A DNA stretch of 64,000 bases, from contig NZ_CP101456.1 in NCBI RefSeq assembly GCF_024362485.1, positions 2,976,001 through 3,040,000 on the forward strand, given 5' to 3'. The notes below the pieces were generated by a model that had not been told where the DNA came from, did no database searches, and saw nothing but the letters and a program-made list of their open reading frames with translations. The position numbers and the translations under genes were made by a program. The DNA is from Natronobeatus ordinarius. GTDB lineage: Archaea; Halobacteriota; Halobacteria; Halobacteriales; Natrialbaceae. Shown here in pieces: positions 24,125 through 31,965 of the stretch; position 1 is the first letter of the stretch; each line of letters opens with the position of its first letter.

Positions 24125-25417
24125 TCAGCGGTGGTCGAAGACGCGCTGGACCTTGCCGACCTCCGTGCGCTCGATCGTGCCGTAGTCGGCGAGCGTGAGC
24201 TGATCGGGCGTAAAGGAGAGGACGTTCTCGAGGCGGGTGAGGATGCGGTCGTGGAGCTCGTCGCGGTCGCCGTCGAACGCGTCGTCGATCTCGACGGTCA
24301 CCTCGATGGTGTCGAGGCTCCCCTCGCGGTCTAAGTCGATGCGGTAGTAGGGGGCGATCTCCTCGAACTCGAGGACGACGTCTTCGACCTCGCTGGGGTA
24401 GAGGTTGACCCCGCGGACGATGATGAGGTCGTCGGCGCGGCCGGTGATGTTGTCCATGCGGACCATCGTGCGGCCACAGTCACACGTCTCGTAGTTCAGC
24501 GTGGTAAGGTCGCCAGTGCGGTAGCGGAAGACGGGCAGGGCTTCTTTCGAGAGCGTCGTGAGCACGAGTTCGCCTTCCTCACCTTCCTCGACTGGCTCGC
24601 CCGTCTCGGGATCGACGACTTCGGGGTAGAAGCGGTCCTCCCAGATGTGCAGGCCGTCCTGGGCTTCTGCACACTCGATGGAGACGCCGGGCCCGACGAT
24701 CTCCGAGAGGCCGTAGATGTCGATGCCGGTGACGCCGAGGCGCTCTTCGATCTCCTCGCGCATCGGGTCGGTGCAGGGTTCGGCGCCGAAGATGACGGCC
24801 GAAAGCGGGAGGTCTTTGATGTCGATGCCCATCTCTTCTGCCGTCTCGGCGAGGTACAGCGAGTACGACGGGGTGCAGGCGATGGCGTCGCTCTCTAAGT
24901 CCGCCAGCATCTCGACCTGACGCTGGGTGCCGCCAGCGCCGATCGGGATCACCGTCGCACCGAGCTCCTCGACGCCGTAGTGGAGTCCGAGACCGCCGGT
25001 GAACAGCCCGTAGCCGTAGGCGTTCTGGACGGTGTCGCCGGGCTCGAGTCCTGCCGCGGCGAGACAGCGAGCGACGACCTCGCTCCAGACCTCGAGGTCG
25101 TCCTCGGTGTAGGAGACGATCTTCGGCTTCCCGGTGGTGCCCGAGGAGGCGTGGATCCGGAGGATCTCGTCGTCGTCGACGGCGAACAGGCCGTCGGGGT
25201 ACTGGTCGCGGAAGTCCTCCTTCGTCGTGAACGGGAGCTTCGTAATGTCGTCGACCGTCTCGACGTCGTCGGGCGTGACGCCGAGTTCGTCCAGTTGCTC
25301 GCGGTAGTACTCGACGTTCTCGTAGGCGTTGCGAACCGTCTCCTGTAAGCGCTCGTTCTGGACAGCCTGGATCTCCTCACGTGAGGCTGTCTCGAGGTCC
25401 GTGTAAATCATCCTCAT
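24125..25417 (-). CDS. paaK: Phenylacetate-CoA ligase, copy 2
   Basis: A 430-residue AMP-forming ligase, very similar to copy 1 along its length: RIHASSGTTGKPKIVSYTED, NAYGYGLFTGGLGLHYGVEE, GIDIYGLSEIVGPG and GRADDLIIVRGVNLYPSEVE. ATG 25417 (MRMIYTDLETASREE) has GGAGA six bases upstream; ATG 25411 is possible. It follows paa operon 2 in genome order but has its own upstream region. Having two ligases beside two oxygenase sets suggests paired pathways for different aryl acids, which is inference. Confidence 0.92.
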   Translation of the reverse strand: MRMIYTDLETASREEIQAVQNERLQETVRNAYENVEYYREQLDELGVTPDDVETVDDITKLPFTTKEDFRDQYPDGLFAVDDDEILRIHASSGTTGKPKIVSYTEDDLEVWSEVVARCLAAAGLEPGDTVQNAYGYGLFTGGLGLHYGVEELGATVIPIGAGGTQRQVEMLADLESDAIACTPSYSLYLAETAEEMGIDIKDLPLSAVIFGAEPCTDPMREEIEERLGVTGIDIYGLSEIVGPGVSIECAEAQDGLHIWEDRFYPEVVDPETGEPVEEGEEGELVLTTLSKEALPVFRYRTGDLTTLNYETCDCGRTMVRMDNITGRADDLIIVRGVNLYPSEVEDVVLEFEEIAPYYRIDLDREGSLDTIEVTVEIDDAFDGDRDELHDRILTRLENVLSFTPDQLTLADYGTIERTEVGKVQRVFDHR

Positions 25418-25528
25418 AGCATTCTCCGAAGCGCCGTACTAAAAATCATGTGATACTCGTCGACCATCGGACTGGATCGCTGGTGAGACGATTCCCGATC
25501 GGCGAACTGATACGGATCATTGTAAGTT

Positions 25529-25568
25529 TTGCCGGTGATCGCTCAAGCGGATCAGCGATCACCGGTAA
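25529..25568 (+). repeat. Hairpin element 1 (15-bp stem, 10-base loop)
   Basis: TTGCCGGTGATCGCT pairs with AGCGATCACCGGTAA around a 10-base loop; the only mismatch is a G-T that would be a G-U pair in RNA. The same element with compensatory changes occurs at 28586-28625. It lies 64 bases before the thiolase ATG. Confidence 0.65.
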
Positions 25569-25631
25569 AGAATCACAATAGACCGTATGAGGCTTCAGAA
25601 GCTATATCCCCCACCGTGACAACGCACGACT

Positions 25632-26807
25632 ATGCGGGATGTCTACGTCATCGGCGCAGGACAGACCGCCTTCGGCGCGTTCCCGGATCGGAGCTACCGG
25701 GACCTCTTCGCCGAGGCGTTCGCTGCGGCCCGTGACAGCGTCGACCACGGAATCGACACCGACGAGATCGACGAGGCGGCCGTTGGCAGTCTGGGCGTCG
25801 GCGGCCGACAGCTCGGTCTCTCCGGCCCGGCGGTGACCGAGCACGTCGGCCTCCACAACGTGCCCTGCTCGCGCATCGAGAACGCCTGCGGCGCCGGCGG
25901 CTTCGCCGTCCGCCAGGCCGTTCAGGCGATCAAGAGCGGACTGGCCGACGTCGCCCTCGCCGGCGGCTACGAGGTGATGACCGACCTCTCCGGCGACGTC
26001 ACCAAGTACTGGCTCGGCGTCTCCGGCGAGACCGAGTGGGAGCGCCTCACTGGCACCACCTTCTCCGGCGTCTACGCTCAGATGGCCAGCGCCTACATGC
26101 AGGAGTACGACGCGACGAAAGAGGATCTCTCGCGCGTCGCGGTGAAGAACCACGGAAACGGCGCGAAGAACCCGAAGGCCCACCTCGGCTTCGAGTGCTC
26201 GCTCGAGGACGCCGTCTCCGCGCCGGCCGTCGCCGACCCCCTCAACCTCTACCACTGCTGTCCGACCTCCGACGGCGCGGCGGTCGCGCTGCTGGCGAGC
26301 GAGGACGTCGTGAGCGAGTTCACCGACGAGCGCGTCCGCGTCGCGGGCGTCGGCGCGGCCAGCGAGCGCGTCGGCCTCGCCGAGCGCGACAGCTACACCG
26401 AAATCTCGGCCTCCCAGGTCGCGGGCGAAACCGCCTACGAACAGGCCGGCATCGAACCCGACGACCTCGACTTCGCCGAGGTCCACGACTGTTTCGCCAT
26501 CGCCGAGCTGATCGCCTACGAGGATCTGGGCTTCTGCGAGCCGGGTGGCGCGGCCCGGCTGCTGCGAGAGGGCGTTACCGACCCCGACGGCGACCTCCCG
26601 GTCAATACTTCCGGCGGGCTCAAGTCGAAGGGCCACCCCATCGGCGCGACCGGCACGGGCCAGGTCGTCGAGGCGTTCGACCAGCTCACAGGCCAGGCGG
26701 GAGCACGTCAGCTCGAGGACCCGAAATACGGCCTCACCCACAACGTCGGCGGCAGCGGCGGTGCCTCCGTGGTTCACGTCTTCGAGAACGAGGGGGTGGC
26801 CCGATGA
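25632..26807 (+). CDS. SCP2-type thiolase (acetyl-CoA acetyltransferase family)
   Basis: A 391-residue thiolase-fold enzyme. Cys86 (RIENACGAGG) is the acyl-accepting residue; His in FAEVHDCFAIAEL, His335 in SKGHPIGATG and the HNVGGSGGA end follow the SCP2/archaeal thiolase pattern rather than FadA. It is coupled by ATGA to the next gene, an HMG-CoA-synthase-like/DUF35 fusion, an arrangement recalling archaeal thiolase-HMGS-DUF35 complexes and also thiolase-DUF35 aldolases. It may act in chain cleavage of aryl- or fatty-acyl-CoA rather than mevalonate synthesis. Confidence 0.88.
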   Translation: MRDVYVIGAGQTAFGAFPDRSYRDLFAEAFAAARDSVDHGIDTDEIDEAAVGSLGVGGRQLGLSGPAVTEHVGLHNVPCSRIENACGAGGFAVRQAVQAIKSGLADVALAGGYEVMTDLSGDVTKYWLGVSGETEWERLTGTTFSGVYAQMASAYMQEYDATKEDLSRVAVKNHGNGAKNPKAHLGFECSLEDAVSAPAVADPLNLYHCCPTSDGAAVALLASEDVVSEFTDERVRVAGVGAASERVGLAERDSYTEISASQVAGETAYEQAGIEPDDLDFAEVHDCFAIAELIAYEDLGFCEPGGAARLLREGVTDPDGDLPVNTSGGLKSKGHPIGATGTGQVVEAFDQLTGQAGARQLEDPKYGLTHNVGGSGGASVVHVFENEGVAR

Positions 26808-28237
26808 CGGGCCTGGGAATCGCGAGCGTCGGCGCGTACGCACCGCGCTACCGCCTGACTGCCGACGCCGTCACCGACGCCTGGGGGCAGTTCCACGGCG
26901 CCGGCGTCTCCGAAACGGCCGTCCCCGCGGGCGACGAGGACACGCTGACGATGGCCTACGAGGCCGCAACCCGCGCGCTCTCGGCCGGCGACGTCGACCC
27001 CGACGCGATCACCCACCTATATCTCGGGACGACCACCCCGCCCTACGAGGAGGAGGCGGTTACCGCCCGCCTCGCCAGCTTCCTCGGCCTTTCCGACGAC
27101 CTCGAGACGCGCCAGCTCACCGGCTCCACCCGCGCCGGCGTCGACGCACTTGCGACGGGCCTCGAGGCGGGCGAGGACGCGACCGTCCTCGTCGTCGCGA
27201 GCGACGCCCCCCGCGGCGCGCCGGACGACGAGCTCGAGCACGCGGCTGGGGCCGGTGCGGCCGCAGTGGTCCTGACGCCCGACAGCCCCGGTTCCCTGAC
27301 CGACGCCGCCGAGCACGTCGGCCTCTTCCCCGGTACCCGGTTCCGCCCCCGAGGATCGGCAGAGACGACCGGCCTCGGCGTCACCCAGTACGACCGTCGG
27401 GCGTTCACCGAAACCGTCGCGGCCGCGGCGGCGGGCCTCGAGGCCGACCTCGCCGAGGTCGACGCCGTCTGCCTGCAGGCAGCCAACGGCAAGCTCCCCT
27501 ATCGCGCCGCGGGTGCGCTCGGCGTCGACGCTGGCGCGATCCAGGCGGGCACCACCGTCCACGAACTCGGCGACACGGGCGCGGCGAGTGTCCTCCTCGG
27601 AGTCGCGAGCGCACTCGAGGCCGGCCACACCGACCTCGTTCTGCTCGGCTACGGCTCCGGCGGCGGCGCGACCGCGATGGCCGTCGACGCCGATGGGGTG
27701 GCCGTCGAGACCGACCTCGAGGGCGAGGCGAGCCTCGGCTACGGCGAGTACCTCCGGATGCGCGGCGACGTCACCCCCGGCGAGCCCGACGGCGGCGGCG
27801 CCTACGTCAGCGTCCCCAGCTGGAAGCGCACCATCCCCCAGCGTCACCGGCTCGTCGCCGGCCGCTGTACCGAGTGTGGCGCGCTCGCGTTCCCGCCCGA
27901 GGGCGCGTGTACGAGCTGTGGCGCGCTCGAGGAGTTCGAGGAAGTCGAACTCCCCGGCACCGGCACCGTGGAGGCCGCGACAGTCATCGGCCAGGGCGGC
28001 GCGCCGCCGGAGTTCGTCGAACAGCAGGCTCGGGAGGGCGCGTTCGTGAGCGCCGTCGTCGCCCTCGACGGACCCGGCGGCGAGGACGACGAGACCGTCT
28101 CGACGCCGACGCAGGTACTCACCGTCGGCGACGAAACGGTGGCCGTCGGCGACCGCGTCGAGGCGACGATCCGCCGGATCTACACCCAGGAGGGCGTGAC
28201 CCGCTACGGGTTCAAGATGCGGCTGCTCGAGGACTGA
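26804..28237 (+). CDS. HMG-CoA synthase-like protein fused to DUF35 zinc-ribbon/OB domain
   Basis: A 477-residue fusion starting at ATG 26804. Residues about 1-330 have the thiolase-superfamily layout of archaeal HMG-CoA synthase (MTGLGIASVGAYAPRYRL, DAITHLYLGTTTPPYEEE, LLGYGSGGGATAMAV). Residues about 345-470 are a DUF35 module with a zinc ribbon (Cys in RCTECGALAFPPEGACTSCG) and an OB fold. Where HMG-CoA synthase has its catalytic Cys, this protein reads GSTRAG with Thr109, so ordinary acyl transfer by this subunit looks unlikely. It is coupled to the thiolase by a four-base overlap. DUF35 may hand substrate to that thiolase. Confidence 0.82.
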   Translation: MTGLGIASVGAYAPRYRLTADAVTDAWGQFHGAGVSETAVPAGDEDTLTMAYEAATRALSAGDVDPDAITHLYLGTTTPPYEEEAVTARLASFLGLSDDLETRQLTGSTRAGVDALATGLEAGEDATVLVVASDAPRGAPDDELEHAAGAGAAAVVLTPDSPGSLTDAAEHVGLFPGTRFRPRGSAETTGLGVTQYDRRAFTETVAAAAAGLEADLAEVDAVCLQAANGKLPYRAAGALGVDAGAIQAGTTVHELGDTGAASVLLGVASALEAGHTDLVLLGYGSGGGATAMAVDADGVAVETDLEGEASLGYGEYLRMRGDVTPGEPDGGGAYVSVPSWKRTIPQRHRLVAGRCTECGALAFPPEGACTSCGALEEFEEVELPGTGTVEAATVIGQGGAPPEFVEQQAREGAFVSAVVALDGPGGEDDETVSTPTQVLTVGDETVAVGDRVEATIRRIYTQEGVTRYGFKMRLLED

Positions 28238-28302
28238 CGTCGGCTCGTTCGAGTTCTCGAGTGACGTTCTTTGATGGTGCGTTGAATTACCACGGGGACT
28301 CT

Positions 28303-28563
28303 GACCACTACGAAAGCCCCTGCCGGCTCCGGTCGAGGGACTCGCTGCGCGCGTTCCCTCCGGTCACGTGCTTGCGTCGTCCGTCTTCCCGGAGCCGGCA
28401 GCCCCTTTTTCCCACCCGCTGTGAACGGCTACGCAGCCGACACGGGTGGGAATGAAAGGGGCTGACTCGCTCGATTCCTCCCGGACGACGTAAGCACCGC
28501 AACGAAGTGAGGAGCGCAACGAGGCCCGGAGGGTCGAGCGAGTCAGGGGCTTTCGTAGTGGTC
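28303..28563. repeat. 261-bp long palindromic element
   Basis: The ends are perfect 20-bp inverted repeats: GACCACTACGAAAGCCCCTG (28303-28322) and its complement (28544-28563). The two arms of about 100 bases are imperfect inverted copies of each other. Each arm carries its own hairpin: TGCCGGCTCCGG/CCGGAGCCGGCA (28321, 28389) in the left, and CTGACTCGCTCGA with TCGAGCGAGTCAG in the right. The centre pairs GCCCCTTTTTCCCACCCG with CGGGTGGGAATGAAAGGGGC. No coding capacity. It resembles a non-autonomous mobile element or a highly structured RNA. Confidence 0.7.
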
Positions 28564-28585
28564 TCATACCGATGGGTGTAGCCTC

Positions 28586-28625
28586 TTGCCGGTGATCGCC
28601 GTCCCGGTGGGGCGATCACTGGTAA
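28586..28625 (+). repeat. Hairpin element 2 (15-bp stem, 10-base loop)
   Basis: TTGCCGGTGATCGCC pairs with GGCGATCACTGGTAA around a 10-base loop. Compared with element 1, the loop-closing pair changed from T-A to C-G and one G-C became G-T, so pairing is kept while sequence changes. It lies 23 bases past the long palindrome. Confidence 0.65.
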
Positions 28626-28640
28626 CCAGTTACAACCGCC

Positions 28641-28895
28641 ATTATCGATCGCTCGACGTTCGAGTCAGGGGAGATCGCCGACCGGGTCGACGCGACCGAG
28701 AGTTCGACCTGGGCGACCCTCGAGCGGCTCCACGATCGCGGCCTCGTCGGAGACGAGGAGTCCGGCTGGACGATCGGCGATCTCGAGGCCGTCAAGAACG
28801 CGTTCGTCTACAGCTCGACGGTCTCGTTCCTCGAGGGGGAACTCGGGACGGAGTCGAGAGCGGAGTGGCTCGAGGCGACGGAGAAAGATGAGTAG
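28641..28895 (+). pseudogene. 5'-truncated winged-helix regulator remnant
   Basis: An open frame of 84 codons ending TAG at 28893, with no ATG, GTG or TTG before an in-frame stop at 28623. Its translation includes [20 protein letters not shown] followed by [20 protein letters not shown], a clear winged helix-turn-helix of the kind found in many haloarchaeal regulators. The missing start and the adjacent hairpin and palindrome suggest that the 5' end was lost in a rearrangement. It converges with the thiolase gene at 28896, separated by nothing. Confidence 0.5.
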
Positions 28896-30032
28896 TCAGG
28901 GCCGCTCGAACACGACCGCCACGCCCTGGCCGAAGCCGACGCACATCGTCGCGAGTCCGTACCGGCCGTCGCGGCGCTTCAGTTCGTGCAGCAGCGTCGT
29001 CGCGATGCGTGCCCCCGAGCAGCCCAGCGGGTGGCCGAGCGCGATGGCGCCGCCGTTGACGTTCAGCTTCTCGTCGTCGATACCGAGTTCGCGTTGACAG
29101 TAGAGGCTCTGGGAGGCGAAGGCCTCGTTGAGCTCCACGAGATCGAGGTCGTCGACGGTGAGGTCGGTGCCCTCGAGCGCGTTCTGCGTCGCGGGGACCG
29201 GGCCGATTCCCATCACGCGCGGGTCGACGCCGGCGACCCCGCGGGAGTGAACGCGCGCGAGCACCTCGAGGTCGTGCTCGTCGGCGTACTCGGCGCTGGT
29301 CACGAGCAGGCCGGCCGCGCCGTCGGTCAGCGGCGAGGCGTTGCCCGGCGTGACCGTCCCCGCGTCGTCGTCGGCGAACACGGTCGGAAGGCCGGCGAGC
29401 GTCTCGAGGTCGGTCTCCGGGCGCGGTCCCTCGTCGCGGTCGACCGTTCCGTCCTCAGTTTCGACGGGGACGACCTCGTCGTCGAACCGGCCCGCCTCCC
29501 AGGCGTCGACCGCGCGTTCGTGGGATCGCAGGGCGAACGCGTCCTGTCCGTCGCGGCCGACGTCGTACTTCCGGGCGACGCGTTCGGCGGTCGCGCCCAT
29601 CGGAAGTTCGTCCGCGTCGTAGTGCTCCTCGATGCCGGGGTGGAGCCAGCTCGAGAAGGGAATCCGGCTCATGTGCTCGACGCCCGCGACGGGGTAGACG
29701 TCGCCGTCGCCCGTCTCGATCGCGCGGGCGGCGTCGACGAGCGTCGTGAGCGAGGAGCCACACAGTCGGGTGGTCGTCGCCCCCGGCACCGTCTCGGGGA
29801 AGCCCCCGGCGAGCAGCGACTGGCGGGCGAGGTTCCGTCCTTGCTCTGCCTCCTGGTTGGCACAGCCGAGCCGGAAGTCGTCCCACTCCTCGGCCGGGAC
29901 GCCCGTGCGCTCGATCAGCGCCTCGAGCACCGTCGCGACGAGGTCTTCCGGGTAGGTCTCGGCGAGTCCGCCGTCTTTTTTCCCCTGTGGCGTTCGCACC
30001 GCGTCGACGAGTACAGCCTCGGCTTGCGTCAT
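28896..30032 (-). CDS. Thiolase (acetyl-CoA/3-oxoadipyl-CoA acyltransferase type)
   Basis: A 378-residue degradative thiolase; ATG 30032 ([20 protein letters not shown]) is preferred to GTG three bases upstream. The active Cys lies in [10 protein letters not shown], His in [12 protein letters not shown], and the final Cys in [10 protein letters not shown]. It resembles FadA/PaaJ, which splits 3-oxoacyl-CoA with CoA. It is divergent from the 3-hydroxyacyl-CoA dehydrogenase over 100 bases, completing a beta-oxidation set that could finish phenylacetate breakdown to acetyl-CoA and succinyl-CoA. Confidence 0.9.
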   Translation of the reverse strand: MTQAEAVLVDAVRTPQGKKDGGLAETYPEDLVATVLEALIERTGVPAEEWDDFRLGCANQEAEQGRNLARQSLLAGGFPETVPGATTTRLCGSSLTTLVDAARAIETGDGDVYPVAGVEHMSRIPFSSWLHPGIEEHYDADELPMGATAERVARKYDVGRDGQDAFALRSHERAVDAWEAGRFDDEVVPVETEDGTVDRDEGPRPETDLETLAGLPTVFADDDAGTVTPGNASPLTDGAAGLLVTSAEYADEHDLEVLARVHSRGVAGVDPRVMGIGPVPATQNALEGTDLTVDDLDLVELNEAFASQSLYCQRELGIDDEKLNVNGGAIALGHPLGCSGARIATTLLHELKRRDGRYGLATMCVGFGQGVAVVFERP

Positions 30033-30132
30033 CACTGAAACGGTCTGTGGGTGCCGGGTTAAACCGTTCGGCTCTCACACGATTCGCGCTCGAACGGAAA
30101 CCGCTTTGACACCACCCCTGAATGTGTCGCGT

Positions 30133-31014
30133 ATGCAAGTTGCAGTACTCGGAGCCGGCACGATGGGTCACGGAATCGCTCAGGTGACCGCGATGGCCGG
30201 CCACGACGTGATCGTCCGGGACATCGAAACCGAATACGTCGAGAACGGCCTCGAGTCGATCGAGGCCAATCTCGAAGGCGGCATCGAGCGCGACAAAGTC
30301 TCCCGCGAGGAAGCCGACGCGGCCCTCGAGCGCCTCTCGGGGACGACCGACCTCGAGGAGGCCGTCGCCGACGCGGACCTCGTGATCGAGGCCGTCCCGG
30401 AGGACCTGGATCTCAAGACGAACACGATGGAGGAGGTCGACGAACTGGTCGACGACGACGCGATCATCGCGACGAACACCTCCTCGCTGTCGGTGACGGA
30501 GATCGCGAGCGCCGCCGAGAACGACGGCCGGGTGATCGGGCTACATTTCTTCAACCCCGTCCACATCATGGCGCTGGTCGAGATCGTCGTCGCCGAGCAG
30601 ACCGACGCCGAAACGCTCGAGTTCGCCCACGAGTTCGTCGAGGACATCGACAAGACCCCCGTCGAGGTGACCGACTCGCCCGGCTTCGCCTCCTCGCGGC
30701 TAGGCGTCGCCCTCGGCGTCGAGGCGATGCGGATGGTCGAGGAGGGCGTCGCCGACCCCCGGGACATCGACGCCGCGATGGAACTGGGTTACAACCACCC
30801 GATGGGGCCGATCGAACTGGGCGACGTCGTCGGGCTCGACGTCCGGCTGGGCATCCTCGAGTACCTCCGCGAGGAGCTCGGCGAGCGGTTCCGCCCGCCA
30901 CAGGCGCTCAAGCGCAAGGTCCGTGCCGGCAAACTCGGCAAGAAGACCGGCGAGGGCTTCTACGTCTGGGAGGACGGCGAGATCGTCGGCGTCAGCGGTG
31001 AGGTGGACGGATGA
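30133..31014 (+). CDS. 3-hydroxyacyl-CoA dehydrogenase
   Basis: A 293-residue NAD-dependent dehydrogenase starting at ATG 30133 (MQVAVLGAGTMGHGIAQVTA). The Rossmann loop GAGTMGHGIA is intact, LHFFNPVHIMALVEIV carries the catalytic His, and SLSVTEIAS with TDSPGFASSRL and the C-terminal domain (AMELGYNHPMGPIEL, KTGEGFYVW) are standard. It oxidises 3-hydroxyacyl-CoA, as PaaH does in the phenylacetate path. It overlaps the enoyl-CoA hydratase by ATGA. Confidence 0.92.
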   Translation: MQVAVLGAGTMGHGIAQVTAMAGHDVIVRDIETEYVENGLESIEANLEGGIERDKVSREEADAALERLSGTTDLEEAVADADLVIEAVPEDLDLKTNTMEEVDELVDDDAIIATNTSSLSVTEIASAAENDGRVIGLHFFNPVHIMALVEIVVAEQTDAETLEFAHEFVEDIDKTPVEVTDSPGFASSRLGVALGVEAMRMVEEGVADPRDIDAAMELGYNHPMGPIELGDVVGLDVRLGILEYLREELGERFRPPQALKRKVRAGKLGKKTGEGFYVWEDGEIVGVSGEVDG

Positions 31015-31856
31015 CGGTACCTGAAGGCCCCGTCGACGGCGCCGAGAAGATCGAGGCCGTCGCCGACGACTGCGAGACGGTCCACGCGTCGGTCGGCGAC
31101 CGCGTCCCCGGCGTCGCGACCGTGACGATCGACCGACCGGACGCGCGCAACGCGCTCAACGCACAAGTTCGCGCGGAGTTGAAGGACGTGATGGGCGCCG
31201 TGTCCGACAGTGACGTTCGCGTCGTCGTCCTCACGGGTGCCGACGAGGCCAAGGCGTTCGTCGCCGGCGCCGACGTCGGCGAGTTCCGCGACCGCGACGC
31301 GTTGACGCAACGTGAGTTCTCGAAACGGCCGCGCGTCTACGAGGTCGTCGACGACCTGCCCCAGCCCGTGATCGGTCGGCTCAACGGCCACGCGCTCGGT
31401 GGCGGCTGTGAACTCGCCCAGGCCTGTGACGTCCGCATCGCCCACGAGCGTGCGAAGATCGGCCAGCCCGAGATCAACCTCGGGATCATGCCCGGCGGCG
31501 GCGGAACCCAGCGCCTCCCCAGGCTCGTCGGCGAGGGACAGGCCATGCGGCTGATCCTCTCCGGCGAGTTGATCGACGCCGAGGAGGCCCGCGAGATCGG
31601 CCTGGTCGATGAGGTCTGTGCCGACTCCGAGGGACTCGACGAGGCGGTCTACGACCTCGCCGAGTCGATGGCCGAAAAGAGCCCCGTCGCCCTCGAGTTC
31701 GCCAAGCAGGCGGTGAAGGCGAGTTCGCGGATGGGGCTCGAGCAGGGCATCGAGTACGAGGCCGAACTGTTCGCCCAGCTGTTCGCCACCGCGGACAAGA
31801 ACGAGGGCATCGATGCCTTCTTCGAGGACCGCGACCCCGAGTGGCAGGGGCGGTAG
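31011..31856 (+). CDS. Enoyl-CoA hydratase/isomerase family protein
   Basis: A 281-residue crotonase with an N-terminal extension of about 30 residues. The CoA and oxyanion stretch is VTIDRPDARNALNAQV and AFVAGADVGEFR; GHALGGGCELAQACD and QPEINLGIMPGGGGTQRLPR carry the two catalytic glutamates. It could hydrate enoyl-CoA (PaaF) or isomerise (PaaG); both Glu positions present favour a hydratase. It is the second gene of a two-gene unit with the hydroxyacyl-CoA dehydrogenase. Confidence 0.92.
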   Translation: MTVPEGPVDGAEKIEAVADDCETVHASVGDRVPGVATVTIDRPDARNALNAQVRAELKDVMGAVSDSDVRVVVLTGADEAKAFVAGADVGEFRDRDALTQREFSKRPRVYEVVDDLPQPVIGRLNGHALGGGCELAQACDVRIAHERAKIGQPEINLGIMPGGGGTQRLPRLVGEGQAMRLILSGELIDAEEAREIGLVDEVCADSEGLDEAVYDLAESMAEKSPVALEFAKQAVKASSRMGLEQGIEYEAELFAQLFATADKNEGIDAFFEDRDPEWQGR

Positions 31857-31965
31857 ACGAAGCGTCGGCGCGCTCGAGCATCGACGTGCGAGTCGACCTG
31901 ACTCGGGCGGGCCGAATCACCGGCAAAGCTGTCCACCGAACGGAACGTTTTCGGTACCTCGGTGA

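Noticed and set aside
25529-25568. Possible tRNA because of the strong stem
   Set aside because: A single stem-loop only; no D arm, anticodon arm or T arm sequence.
28586-28891. Plus-strand frame starting in the hairpin after the palindrome
   Set aside because: The translation is arginine-rich and without motifs; the neighbouring frame carries a recognisable winged helix.
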